Source: Vibrio genomosp. F10 str. ZF-129
Lineage (GTDB): Bacteria > Pseudomonadota > Gammaproteobacteria > Enterobacterales > Vibrionaceae
Length of the DNA: 64,000 nt
Assembly (NCBI RefSeq): GCF_000287055.2
Contig: NZ_AJYQ02000027.1
Coordinates: 1 to 64,000 of the forward strand
Direction: 5' to 3'
The stretch's first letter is position 1. The number at the start of each line of letters is the position of its first letter. The notes under the pieces were generated by a model. It searched no databases. It was not told the DNA's origin and was given only the letters and a program-made list of their open reading frames with translations. Of this stretch, positions 49,601 to 58,180 are shown one piece after another. The translations under genes and the position numbers were made by a program.

Positions 49601-52028
49601 CTGGAAGGAAGATCATCAACTTAGCACTGGCTTTAACTGGCTAAGCGACTTCTCAATTGAGACTGCTGATCGCAGAGGCGACCTGCAAGCACATCAAAAA
49701 ATAGCTCAAACGAATAATTACCTGTCCAGCGGTGACATAATCTTTGAGGCGGGCGATAAATTCAATGATCAAGCGAGTATCATCGAAGGTAAAGGCACGG
49801 TGTCAGTTGAAGCGGACAGCATTACACAAGAGGCGGTTAAAAATAGCTCCAGCATCAGTGCAAATCTATCTGAATTCACGACTGGTTCCACCTTAAGTGT
49901 TGATGTCAATGGTCTGAAAGAGACCAAGAATTCCTGGGGGGCGTTTGCACAATCTCTGATCGACTTGGCCAAAGGCCCGAAAGAGAGCCCGAGAGCTCTT
50001 AATGTGAATGATCACTTAAATTATGCGCTTGGTAAAGAAATTAAGCGTGAAACAGTAGTTGATTCATTAGGTTTCAATGACATTAGTATTCCAACTATCC
50101 CAGCACCTAATACCGTCGATAAACTCATCAAAGAGCCAAATATCAGTATAGGTATCAATGTAGAATCCGGATCTAAAGAGTCAGAGTACCAACGCATCTA
50201 TGACGCAGAAAAGGGAGGCTCCATTACAGGTGGAAAAGTCATCCTGACTGCACGAGAAGGGGATATTAACCTCGAAGGTAGTAATATTGAATCAACGGAT
50301 GGAGAGACCGTTTTAAATGCCAAGAAAGGTGACCTAAACATTACAGCACTTGAAGAGAACTTGTCTGTTTACGCCAAGCAAAGTAGTCAAAACTCTAGCG
50401 CTAGTTTTAATATCGGCATTACTCCTAAAGCAACACCTGTCGGTATAACCTTGGGTACTAATATCAGTACTAGTGCCAGCAACTACTACGGAAACAAGAC
50501 TCAGCACATAGAACACGCTGGCGAGATTGATTCTAAAACTGATACTTTCTTACTAGCAGAAAATGGTTCGATCACCTTGATTGCTACAGACATCAAAGCC
50601 GAAGACGACATTAAGATCATCGCTGGTGAGGGTATTGATGTTCAGGCTACGACCAACACCCTATCAACCAGCCAATCGCAGTCTGACACTGATTTCAGCT
50701 TTGGTATTGACCTAGCGTCAGCAGCGCCATTCTTAACAGGACTAAAACTTGGTTCGAACGTTTCAAACGAAACGCTTAAGACCAATGGAGAAACCCACGA
50801 AGAGTCAACATTTGCAGCAGGTGGTGATATTACAATAAAGACTAAGAATGGAAACCTTGAGCTAACAGCACCAGTAATAGGATCTAATGGTGACATTGAA
50901 ATTACTGCCGATAATGGTCAAGTTAAAATCAAGGATAGCATAGACAAAGGCAGTGTTTATGCGGCCAAGCACGGTAATGGCTTTAACTTCAGTTGGGCAA
51001 GCCCAATAACCATTGGGGCGGGTTTCCATGCTGAAGCTGATACGCACGATATCCAGATTGAAACATCTGATACTGGTGTTCTCATTGCAAACAATAATGT
51101 GTACGTGAAAGGTGGGAATGGTTTGGTTCTTGTTGGTGCAGATATCGCTGCAGGCGATACGGTAGAACTGGATGGAGGTAAAGGCTCTATCGACTATCAG
51201 GCCTCAATCACTAACAACAGTGAAAACCTATCTGTTAACGAATTCTCATTTGGGTTTGGTAATCTCAAACTCAACCAAGACAATAATTCAGTTAAAGGAA
51301 GTGGCTTAACGCTGCCTAGTATCAACACGGATATCGACTTCCAGCGCTTGAACATTTCCTCACATGTAGAGAAAGGGGGCTCTGTTGCTGGCGACAATGT
51401 TGTTATAAAGTCGGGCGGTGTGCTAAACCTCCATGGCACAACTATCACAGCAAATAATGAACCAGAAATTGATGTGGCATCAATCACGGCAAAAGCGGCA
51501 ATTTCTACAGAGAAAGGGAGTGGTGACGGTTTTCAACTGAATCTTGGTATACCTAGCTACAATACTCAAAACCTCGAAAGCGTAACCAAAGGAAAGAAAG
51601 GTACCGAGTGGCCAGATCTTCCTTATGTTAATACTGGTTTTCAATACTACTCTGTTGATAAGCAACGAGTAACGAATGCAACCATTAATGGCACAGCCAT
51701 CAACCCTTCTAGTGAACAAAATATAGACCATGAATTTGGGGTCGGTTTCAAATTCGGTGCCAACTTCTCCAATGCTAATAAACTGAAAAATCAGATCGAT
51801 AAGATCGATGAGAAGTACGAAGGATTTTCCAATATCACACTTGGTGCTGCTGCAATAGCAACTGCTCTGACTGAAGCAAGCCTCAAGTTCAATGCGGGAT
51901 CAAACAGACCAGGGTTTGGTTTTAGTCTTAACCCGAAATTCGAACTTGAGCCAGGTGCAAGGATTGAAGAAGAGATTTCTAGCTTCTTTAGCGACGTGCC
52001 TAACTTTGCATATTCAGATTTCAAATAG
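46653..52028 (+). CDS. TpsA: filamentous-haemagglutinin-like exoprotein of a two-partner secretion system
   Basis: 1791 residues. An extended signal (about 1-43, hydrophobic LLSLSISALLFSNIAYA) precedes the TPS secretion domain (about 50-290) with the diagnostic NPNGI at 149-153 and NTNETTLNVGN after it. The rest is beta-helix repeats of FHA type (SGNVTVKGSG, GGDITIKTKNGNLELTA, DDIKIIAGEGIDVQA). Two close cysteine pairs occur (near 686/703 and 929/933), as in HMW/ShlA-type proteins. The C-terminus (NFAYSDFK) has no VENN motif and no toxin-like tail. An adhesin, haemolysin or biofilm role is possible; none can be chosen from sequence. The ATG at 46653 has AAAGAG upstream; a TTG 14 codons earlier was rejected. 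Confidence 0.9.
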   Translation: MMNINIKTVKAHRSFENESVIFRRSLLSLSISALLFSNIAYAAAPTPNADSGAVVYDKNGIPIVDVAAPTSTGFSYNSFINYDVDDQGLVINNSLNSGTSQLVGELGKNHNFTNQAADVVLAEVVGDEASNLQGMQEMFGESADFILANPNGINVNGASFLNTNETTLNVGNALIDEAGELEGLTTSTSGINAALNVKRSLSSEGAITLLSPQIVTAKNANIQAGGELNLYTGRIHYRPSGIDIVEQLEGDEQRSIDAQLLGAMKAGRINIISTREGAGINLNLDTSTQRGLMITSAGDLELSGTHIVTESTIDAEETTTEHYSAELKALGKLYINNATINASDGVSVAASKSASINNTSLTSKAQGYIQVKGDEGVSLTNVAALGGSIARIESTNGNLSAKNIDIESERQILMVAKNAVSVRNGKFKTSPIEPSLDSSDVGIELNSQEESVSVSNITGNSAVTQLKADDNIDISSADVEGDLAVYSQNGDISATGNIDVSNDANINADKGTTNFSGNIDVVGSLVAAAAKSSRISGSLSGENITVTSDENLSVSGSVFGEKNATLVADGSTNISGSVSATDVTLRGDKGLDLNGSSSHITASNDMFLVSNAGNVTVKGSGDSVKTIRADNNLVIDANNFTATLASVEAGNDLQVDVDGTVNVNAKSKTSNGRNSNTARSKIGRDCWEISVFGLFNLNTGLACSDRIKTVRTNETWTDTTYISSHLSAGNDLTIYNADTINVTGSTITAGNNASLITDKGNINIKNAVNSHTRRKSVDQTIVSNYRNERRSEHTNYSKTSTHSSVVKAEADLTLKSANDINIIGSAVIAGGTVLIDAARDVAIKAAQNTETTNSTFNESNVKTSAPGLLALLGVQLDLSNANGGSDITSTTHTGSVIEGANVHINAGINQNTTEDGLITANNVSTDKNTCLTDCSTPSNNMLSSNGNVLVEGSFIEATDGDIIVKAENNIFNNAVYNESFADVWKEDHQLSTGFNWLSDFSIETADRRGDLQAHQKIAQTNNYLSSGDIIFEAGDKFNDQASIIEGKGTVSVEADSITQEAVKNSSSISANLSEFTTGSTLSVDVNGLKETKNSWGAFAQSLIDLAKGPKESPRALNVNDHLNYALGKEIKRETVVDSLGFNDISIPTIPAPNTVDKLIKEPNISIGINVESGSKESEYQRIYDAEKGGSITGGKVILTAREGDINLEGSNIESTDGETVLNAKKGDLNITALEENLSVYAKQSSQNSSASFNIGITPKATPVGITLGTNISTSASNYYGNKTQHIEHAGEIDSKTDTFLLAENGSITLIATDIKAEDDIKIIAGEGIDVQATTNTLSTSQSQSDTDFSFGIDLASAAPFLTGLKLGSNVSNETLKTNGETHEESTFAAGGDITIKTKNGNLELTAPVIGSNGDIEITADNGQVKIKDSIDKGSVYAAKHGNGFNFSWASPITIGAGFHAEADTHDIQIETSDTGVLIANNNVYVKGGNGLVLVGADIAAGDTVELDGGKGSIDYQASITNNSENLSVNEFSFGFGNLKLNQDNNSVKGSGLTLPSINTDIDFQRLNISSHVEKGGSVAGDNVVIKSGGVLNLHGTTITANNEPEIDVASITAKAAISTEKGSGDGFQLNLGIPSYNTQNLESVTKGKKGTEWPDLPYVNTGFQYYSVDKQRVTNATINGTAINPSSEQNIDHEFGVGFKFGANFSNANKLKNQIDKIDEKYEGFSNITLGAAAIATALTEASLKFNAGSNRPGFGFSLNPKFELEPGARIEEEISSFFSDVPNFAYSDFK

Positions 52029-52038
52029 TTGTAAAAGT

Positions 52039-52068
52039 CGGTTGGGTGAAAACACACTCACCCAACCG
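52039..52068 (+). terminator. Hairpin between tpsA and tpsB
   Basis: CGGTTGGGTGA / TCACCCAACCG, 11-base perfect arms with an 8-base loop, 10 bases after the tpsA stop. No T tract follows, so partial termination or mRNA processing is more likely than full termination; tpsB is 164 bases further on. Confidence 0.6.
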
Positions 52069-52232
52069 AGTTCAGACAAATCAATATCTAGATTGGAAAT
52101 AAGCAGAGGTCTTCTGTATCCAATTTTCACACAAGAAAAGGACAACTAACGCCACATTTGAGTCCTCTATTAATGCGCTAATCCTCTAACCCCAAAAAAT
52201 AAAACAAGCATTGTGAAATATGAGGTTTTTAG

Positions 52233-53942
52233 ATGATGATTTTTCGAATAAACAGACATTCAACGTCCAACGTATTATTGATATTGTTCAGTATACTCAT
52301 GTTCCCACTCTATACAGCAACCGCTGCAGATAATGCAAAGTATTCTGCTATCACACCACAAGAGGCGATAAGCAACCAGCGTCAGGAGTTCCAAAAATAT
52401 GAGTACCAAAATAGGGAAGAAAAACGTCTCTACACACCCGGTACCCAGCAGCCCGAACATTTTGATAAAGACAACCATAGTAATGACTATCGCTGTCTAG
52501 CAGCCAGTCAAATAAGGATCGAAAATAGCGCATTTATTCCTCTGCCGACTCAACGAGAATGGCAGAAAACAATTGATGGTGCTGAGTGTTTTTCACTCGC
52601 GATACTCAGAAGTATCCTAAATGAAATTTCAAGTTTCTATATAAGAGAAGGGATGATCACCAGTCATGCATTACAGCCCTATCAAGACAAGGATGGCATC
52701 ATTGTCATACCAGTTGTAGAGGGAAAGATAGACGAGCTGATTAGTGATGAACAAACCAGTCTCATGCTTCCCATGGTTTACCCAGACGCAGAGAATAGGG
52801 TATTCAATATGCGCGATTTAGAACAAGCATTAGATCAAATCAACCGCCTTCGTACTTATGATTACACTTCTTATCTAAAACCCGGTCGCGCTTTCGGAAC
52901 CAGTACCATAAAGTTTAAACCTACAGATAAACACGACGACCATCATTACTTCGGTGGCGTCGGATACTCAAAGTACTCACGAATAGGTTCGTTCAACGTT
53001 TCTCTCGGCTACGATAACCCTTTTGGTATCGTTGATTCGCTCTATTTGTCATTAAGTAGAGAAAAGCCCAATCAATCCCAAAAAAGTCGAAGCGCTGATT
53101 TAGTCTATAGCGTTCCTTATGGCTACTCGACTTTTACTCTTAGCCAGTACATATCGAAGTCCGAAAGCAATATACTCCTTGGCTCAGGAGCTACTGCCCT
53201 TTATGAGTTCTCATCACAACGTTCTAGCCTTGATATGTCGACTCTTCACTATCGCGATCAAACACAAACTGTCTCATCATCCTTTGCTCTGAAATATACA
53301 GATAATCGAGCAGAATTTGGCAATCAAAAGCTTGAAACATCATCAGAACGCATTACCTACCTAGACTTTGGTGTTGATTATGTTAGGCGTGGTTCAGGCC
53401 ATTTCTTTACCAGTGGTTTTGGTGTGGATATGGGGCTACCCGATCAGTTTGGAACCAAAGAACGAAGTGGGAATTTACCCGACGCCACATATAAAAAAGT
53501 ATATTTTACAACATCTTACCTGACACTTCTGAACATAGGCTTACATTTCAGAAGCCACTTTATCGGACAATACAGTGAAGACCGACTACCAGGGTTTAAG
53601 AAAGTTTCCATAGGAGGGTTCTATTCTGTGCGTGGTTTTAAACAGTATTCCTATGCTGGTAACACTGGTGGATTTATTCGAAATGATCTGACTAAAGAGC
53701 TATCACTTTGGTTTGATGATATGCAATCAAACAAGCTTGTTTTCAGTGTGGATGCAGGGATGATAATCAGCGACGACCAAGGCTCAAAAAGGACCCAATT
53801 AGTTGGCACAAATATTGGTTGGCGTACATCCATTTACGATGTCAGTGCGCAATTGGATGTCGGCTGGTCACTTTACAACAACCGAGCAGATGCCCCTAAA
53901 GACAGCCCTTTTATAATGGGACAGGTCGCCTATCACTTTTAG
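52233..53942 (+). CDS. TpsB: outer-membrane transporter of the two-partner secretion system (ShlB/FhaC family)
   Basis: 569 residues. A signal peptide (about 1-31) is followed by a ShlB-type POTRA region (about 85-260; FIPLPTQREWQ, ECFSLAILRSILNEIS, IIVIPVVEGKI). The 16-strand barrel follows (GGVGYSKYSRIGSFNVSLGYDNPFG onward, shown here in pieces: GGVGYSKYSR, SLGYDNPFG). The conserved VRGF motif of loop L6 is near residue 465, and the last residue is Phe after AYH, as expected for a BAM-assembled barrel. It exports the TpsA encoded just upstream. GAGG lies before the ATG. Confidence 0.92.
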   Translation: MMIFRINRHSTSNVLLILFSILMFPLYTATAADNAKYSAITPQEAISNQRQEFQKYEYQNREEKRLYTPGTQQPEHFDKDNHSNDYRCLAASQIRIENSAFIPLPTQREWQKTIDGAECFSLAILRSILNEISSFYIREGMITSHALQPYQDKDGIIVIPVVEGKIDELISDEQTSLMLPMVYPDAENRVFNMRDLEQALDQINRLRTYDYTSYLKPGRAFGTSTIKFKPTDKHDDHHYFGGVGYSKYSRIGSFNVSLGYDNPFGIVDSLYLSLSREKPNQSQKSRSADLVYSVPYGYSTFTLSQYISKSESNILLGSGATALYEFSSQRSSLDMSTLHYRDQTQTVSSSFALKYTDNRAEFGNQKLETSSERITYLDFGVDYVRRGSGHFFTSGFGVDMGLPDQFGTKERSGNLPDATYKKVYFTTSYLTLLNIGLHFRSHFIGQYSEDRLPGFKKVSIGGFYSVRGFKQYSYAGNTGGFIRNDLTKELSLWFDDMQSNKLVFSVDAGMIISDDQGSKRTQLVGTNIGWRTSIYDVSAQLDVGWSLYNNRADAPKDSPFIMGQVAYHF

Positions 53943-53968
53943 CGGTTTCACAATGCTTTATGACTTAT

Positions 53969-54051
53969 GGGTAGAAATCTGAACATTGGTTTATTTTAAT
54001 TTACACAGTAACTTGCATTGAAATCAGTGTTCAAACCAAGACTTTCTACCC
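53969..54051. terminator. Large imperfect inverted repeat after tpsB
   Basis: GGGTAGAAA (53969-53977) and TTTCTACCC (54043-54051) flank shorter complementary pieces (GAACA and TGTTC). It lies between the convergent tpsB and alcohol dehydrogenase genes. No clear T tract, so its role as a terminator is unsure. Confidence 0.35.
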
Positions 54052-54070
54052 GTCTATCATTATCCATCTG

Positions 54071-55285
54071 TTATTTTATATGCGCCATACTCGCTATAAG
54101 TTGTTCACACTCTTCTTGCTGCATGTACCTAGGAACAGGATAGTTCCAGTGAGCTTCACGTAATGACTGCTGTGCAAGCTCTGAAACGTGTTCATCAATA
54201 ATGACGTCAAAATGGCCGGGTAGATCCAGCTTTAGACACAATGCTTTAATGTAGTCGATGAATGCTTGCGCTTTAACCGTATCACTTGCGCGGCGATCAA
54301 CAATATCAAGAGTATCGGCTAGGTTTGCCAATCGACCTTTCGCTTCAAACTTTGAGTGCTCTAAAACATAAGGCAGTATGATGGCATTGGCTAACCCATG
54401 GGGTGTACCGTATTTCGCACCAATAGAGTGTGCGATGGCATGGGTATAACCTAAACTGGCTTTGGTAAATGCTAGCCCCCCGTAATAGGATGCCAGCGCC
54501 ATTCTTTGACGTGCCGTTGAATTCTGACCAAACTTCACCGCTTTGACTAAGTTCTCATCAATAAGTTTAACCGCTGCAATCGCATAGCGGTCGGTTTCCG
54601 CAGTTGCGTTGCCAGAAATATAAGCCTCAACAGCGTGTGTCAGCGCATCCATGCCCGTTTGTGCGGTAATGTGTGCGGGTAACGCCAGCATAAGACTGGG
54701 ATCTAGTGCAGCGGCAATAGGCACCAATTTAGGATCCATTAAAGGCGTTTTCAAATGCGTTTTTGGATCAGACACGACAGCGGCAACCGTCACCTCCGAA
54801 CCTGTACCTGCGGTAGTCGGCAATACAAAGAGTGGCGCTGGCGCTTTCCACACTCGAAGAATCCCAACCAGTTTTTCAATCGGTTTTTTATTGGTAACGC
54901 AGGCCGCGATGACCTTTGCACAATCAATAGAAGATCCACCACCAATCGCGACAACACCATGGCATTTGTGCTTGTGGTATAACGCAAGCCCGGCTTCAAC
55001 TTGATCATAAGTTGGGTCAGGGATCACGCCATTAAACACCTCACAATGAACCCCTACTCTTTCAAACTCAAAGACCAGCCTTTTGATAAAACCTAGCTTT
55101 TCAATACCTTCGTCTGAAACCACCAGCACTCGGTTAACGCCCATAATGGAAACACTGTGACAAAGCTGCGACAGTGAATCTTTGCCAAAAAACAAAGTGG
55201 GCTTTGAGATAGGAAGAAACTTAGCGGCAACCTTTAATACCCTCATGTACATTTTGTGCAGTAAGTAATAGAGCTTTTGTTCCAT
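54071..55285 (-). CDS. Iron-containing alcohol dehydrogenase
   Basis: 404 residues of the Fe-ADH family. The NAD(P) motif is VVAIGGGSSIDCAK (about 110-123), then LPTTAGTGSEVT. Metal ligands are in GMDALTHAVEAY (Asp and His near 206/210) and GYTHAIAHSIGAKYGTPHGLAN (His near 275 and 289). It reversibly oxidises an alcohol to an aldehyde or ketone. An extra N-terminal stretch (about 1-26) with a hydrophobic, basic pattern precedes the usual start. The substrate cannot be told. It is transcribed alone and is divergent from the alanine symporter gene. Confidence 0.92.
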   Translation of the reverse strand: MEQKLYYLLHKMYMRVLKVAAKFLPISKPTLFFGKDSLSQLCHSVSIMGVNRVLVVSDEGIEKLGFIKRLVFEFERVGVHCEVFNGVIPDPTYDQVEAGLALYHKHKCHGVVAIGGGSSIDCAKVIAACVTNKKPIEKLVGILRVWKAPAPLFVLPTTAGTGSEVTVAAVVSDPKTHLKTPLMDPKLVPIAAALDPSLMLALPAHITAQTGMDALTHAVEAYISGNATAETDRYAIAAVKLIDENLVKAVKFGQNSTARQRMALASYYGGLAFTKASLGYTHAIAHSIGAKYGTPHGLANAIILPYVLEHSKFEAKGRLANLADTLDIVDRRASDTVKAQAFIDYIKALCLKLDLPGHFDVIIDEHVSELAQQSLREAHWNYPVPRYMQQEECEQLIASMAHIK

Positions 55286-55774
55286 TATAAGTCTCTGTTT
55301 TGATGCCCCGATATACCTAGCCTAGGCAATACAAGTCGTTATCTCTAGTTTAAACGTCACCTTTTTCAAACTAAATGTTATTAATCTTAAACCTTTAGCG
55401 CTTAATCGTGAGCTCACGCCAATAAAGCATCAAGCGACTTTTCACCACAACATGCTAGTGAATCCTCATAATCAGGATATAACCGCTGAATAAAAAACCA
55501 TCAGAAAGCACATAAGTAGTCACCCAATGCACTGCGCTTCCCGCCTTTAGCCTAATAAAAACCTCTTACTAATAGAAATGTCAGCACAAATCAATTCATT
55601 TTTAGTCTAAGTGCACGAAACAAACTCTGGCTCAAATTAACAGACAAAAATGTTGCACCAAAGATTTGTAACGGAATAATAAGGATGTTGCAGATATGTA
55701 ACACACAACATAAATATCAATACCAAAAATTATAACTATTAATCTTTTATAACTAATTTATTCAGACAGGAAAA
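55286..55774. other. Divergent region between the alcohol dehydrogenase and the symporter
   Basis: 489 bases with no gene. A 12-base palindrome, CGTGAGCTCACG (55407-55418), lies 122 bases upstream of the alcohol dehydrogenase start. Repeated elements near the symporter are listed separately. I looked for a glycine riboswitch (tandem GGAGAG motifs) upstream of the symporter and found none. Confidence 0.5.
55650..55755. promoter_or_regulatory. Repeated elements in the symporter promoter
   Basis: ATGTTGCA followed by TTGTAAC (55650-55672) is repeated in a tighter form at 55685-55703 (TGTTGCA-gata-TGTAACA, an imperfect inverted repeat). TTATAACTA then occurs twice, at 55730-55738 and 55747-55755, 17 bases apart. 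They suggest a two-site operator and an AT-rich promoter; the regulator is unknown. Confidence 0.35.
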
Positions 55775-57328
55775 ATGATGTACAAAAAAATAATGCTCGC
55801 CACCCTTGGCAGCGCAGCGGCAGGCAATGTTGCCGCCGCTGGCTTAGATGAAAAAATTAACGAAGTCGTCGCACCGATCGTCAACCCATTTGTAGGAATG
55901 ATCTTCTCGACCATTCCTTTCCCTTTTACAGACGTGCAGGTGCCTTGGATTGTTTTATGGTTGGTTGTCGCTGCCACCTTTTTTACTTTCTACCTCGGTT
56001 TTATTAATGTTCGTGGGTTCAAACACGCACTAGAGTTGGTTTCTGGTAAGTTCAGTAACCCTAAAGCGAAAGAAGATGGCGAAGTCTCTCACTTTCAAGC
56101 GCTCACCACTGCCCTTTCAGGCACAGTTGGCCTAGGTAACATTGCCGGGGTTGCTGTCGCGGTTTCTCTTGGCGGCGCTGGGGCAACATTCTGGATGATC
56201 CTTGCCGGTCTTTTAGGTATGTCGAGCAAATTTGTAGAGTGTGCTCTCGGTGTGAAATACCGAAATACCAATGAAGACGGAACCGTTTCAGGCGGCCCGA
56301 TGTATTACCTGAGTAAAGGCCTAGCGAAACGTGGAAACGCAGCTTTAGGTCGAACACTGGCGGTTCTATTCTCAGTGTTTGCTATTGGTGGCGCACTGGG
56401 CGGCGGTAACATGTTCCAAGCTAACCAAGCGTTTAAACAGGTGGTTGGCGTAACTGGCGGAGATGCGTCATTCCTTGCTGATAAAGGCTGGTTGTTCGGT
56501 ATCATTCTTGCGGTTATCGTCGGTATTGTGATTATCGGTGGTATCAAATCTATCGCAAAAGTGACCGAGAAAGTCGTTCCTTTCATGGCGGCCATTTACG
56601 TCGGTGCCGCGCTTATCATCATCGGTATGAACTTTGACCGCATAGACGATGCTTTCGCGGCTATCATCAATGGTGCCTTTACTGGTGAAGGTATTGCCGG
56701 TGGTGTGATTGGCGTTCTTATCCAAGGTTTCAAACGTGCAGCGTTCTCAAACGAAGCGGGTGTCGGTTCTGCGGCTATTGCCCACGCAGCAGTAAAAACA
56801 AAAGAACCGATGTCGGAAGGGTTTGTATCTTTACTTGAACCTTTCATCGATACCGTCGTCATTTGTACCATGACCGCACTGGTTATCATTATCACAGGTT
56901 ACCTTGATAACGATTCTGGCCTAGCTGGCGTAGAACTGACATCAGCAGCCTTTGGTAGCTCAATCAGTTGGTTCCCATACATTCTTGCTATTGCCGTGGT
57001 TCTGTTTGCTTTCTCTACCATGATCTCTTGGTCTTACTATGGTCTAAAAGCATGGACATACCTATTTGGCGAGAGCAAAACGGCTGAAATCATCTTCAAA
57101 GTGAAGTTCTGTGTCTTTGTGGTTATCGGTTCAGCGATGAACTTAGGCCCTGTTATCGATTTCTCAGATGCAATGATTTTCTCAATGGCACTGGTCAACA
57201 TCGTTGGACTTTACATTTTAGTCCCTGAAATCAAGCGTGATTTAGCTGACTACTTAGAACGCCACAAGGCAGGAAAAGTATACAATGTCTCTAATGTAGC
57301 TGCCTCAAACGTAACCAAAGATGCTTAA
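55775..57328 (+). CDS. Alanine/glycine:sodium symporter (AGCS family)
   Basis: 517 residues with about eleven membrane segments. Family signatures: [19 protein letters not shown] (near 117-135), [25 protein letters not shown] and [16 protein letters not shown]. It imports D/L-alanine or glycine with Na+, fitting a marine sodium-driven cell. The cytoplasmic Ald made from 9460-10584 could use the alanine, but the two genes are far apart. AGG precedes the first ATG; a second ATG follows directly. It is divergent from the alcohol dehydrogenase and ends at a strong terminator. Confidence 0.95.
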   Translation: MMYKKIMLATLGSAAAGNVAAAGLDEKINEVVAPIVNPFVGMIFSTIPFPFTDVQVPWIVLWLVVAATFFTFYLGFINVRGFKHALELVSGKFSNPKAKEDGEVSHFQALTTALSGTVGLGNIAGVAVAVSLGGAGATFWMILAGLLGMSSKFVECALGVKYRNTNEDGTVSGGPMYYLSKGLAKRGNAALGRTLAVLFSVFAIGGALGGGNMFQANQAFKQVVGVTGGDASFLADKGWLFGIILAVIVGIVIIGGIKSIAKVTEKVVPFMAAIYVGAALIIIGMNFDRIDDAFAAIINGAFTGEGIAGGVIGVLIQGFKRAAFSNEAGVGSAAIAHAAVKTKEPMSEGFVSLLEPFIDTVVICTMTALVIIITGYLDNDSGLAGVELTSAAFGSSISWFPYILAIAVVLFAFSTMISWSYYGLKAWTYLFGESKTAEIIFKVKFCVFVVIGSAMNLGPVIDFSDAMIFSMALVNIVGLYILVPEIKRDLADYLERHKAGKVYNVSNVAASNVTKDA

Positions 57329-57437
57329 TTCATCTCGGTACTGTGTATCGCACAATGATGATATGTACCATGCAATAAAGTTATAGCTTTGAGACAAGTA
57401 GCTAAACAGTTCAATTGACGAATAACGTTGAAAACCC

Positions 57438-57469
57438 AAAACAGCAGATAATTTATCTGCTGTTTTTTT
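57438..57469 (+). terminator. Terminator after the symporter
   Basis: AAAACAGCAGATAA / TTATCTGCTGTTTT, 14-base arms separated by one base (the real loop is AATTTAT-like), then TTTA. Confidence 0.9.
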
Positions 57470-57568
57470 ATGGCGGCCATTCCAAGGTAAGTATTCCGTA
57501 TCAACCAAGAACCTCATCTAACGAGTGGCGATACGATTGATTTGACTCTCAGGCACGGTGCCAAATCG

Positions 57569-58027
57569 CTAGGCAAAACTATCTCGGTTATCATCTAACC
57601 ATCGCATTAATTTGTGAATATGCCCTTTCATTTCCTCTAGTTCATCATCTTCCCAACTTTCAAAAACGTGTGAAATATTTGGAAGTAACGCGTTCATTAT
57701 CTCCTGACACAAGATTAAGCCTTTATCCGTAATTTTAAGATGGCGACGGCGTTTATCCTGAGAATCAGAAATGGATTCCAGTAGCTCTTTGTCGACTAAA
57801 ACCGTCACAATTTTAGTAATGCCCGGTTGATTCATTTCCATCACATTCACTAACTCGGTAACCGTCCAGCTTCGTTTTGGATTATGAGTAAAATGGTTCA
57901 ACACACCAAATTGAGAAGGGTTTAACGGCATATCAGCAAAGAGCTTTGCTTCTCGGGTTGCGATTAACTGACGCACAATACCAAGGTGCACCATTAATTG
58001 GGCTTCACTCTGTTTTCTCGCGTTCAC
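57569..58027 (-). CDS. MarR-family transcriptional regulator
   Basis: 152 residues, the usual MarR length. The winged helix is clear: NPSQFGVLNHFTHNPKRSWT, then VTELVNVMEMNQPGITKIV (recognition) and the wing DSQDKRRRHLKITDKG. The start was set at a GTG at 58027 because a perfect GGAGG lies eight bases upstream; the open frame runs much further back (to 58378), but that would cross the neighbour's promoter and start. It is divergent from the nitroreductase-like gene and probably represses it, and perhaps itself, through the inverted repeat at 58116-58148. Confidence 0.88.
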   Translation of the reverse strand: MNARKQSEAQLMVHLGIVRQLIATREAKLFADMPLNPSQFGVLNHFTHNPKRSWTVTELVNVMEMNQPGITKIVTVLVDKELLESISDSQDKRRRHLKITDKGLILCQEIMNALLPNISHVFESWEDDELEEMKGHIHKLMRWLDDNRDSFA

Positions 58028-58105
58028 ATTTGTTCCTCCAGCAATGTTAAATGAAGACAAAACGTCGTTTGAAACACGAACAATGTGCTCATTTAAAATA
58101 CTAAC

Positions 58106-58134
58106 TTGCCAAATCATTCTTTGGAATATACTAT
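58106..58134 (+). promoter_or_regulatory. Sigma-70 promoter of the nitroreductase-like gene
   Basis: TTGCCA (58106-58111), a 17-base spacer, and TACTAT (58129-58134). The -10 lies inside the inverted repeat at 58116-58148. Confidence 0.55.
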
Positions 58135-58148
58135 ACATTCCAAGGAAT
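58116..58148. promoter_or_regulatory. Long inverted repeat, likely MarR operator
   Basis: ATTCTTTGGAAT (58116-58127) and ATTCCAAGGAAT (58137-58148) are 12-base arms with a single mismatch around a 9-base spacer. It overlaps the -10 of the nitroreductase-like gene, so binding would block transcription. Confidence 0.65.
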
Positions 58149-58180
58149 CGATATTGTTTTTTTACCAGAGGGAGCGAGAC

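Noticed and set aside
46653..52028. Contact-dependent inhibition (CdiA) system
   Set aside because: No VENN motif, no toxin-like C-terminal domain and no small immunity gene after it.
55286..55774. Glycine riboswitch before the symporter
   Set aside because: The tandem GGAGAG-type aptamer motifs are not found; only short repeats are present.
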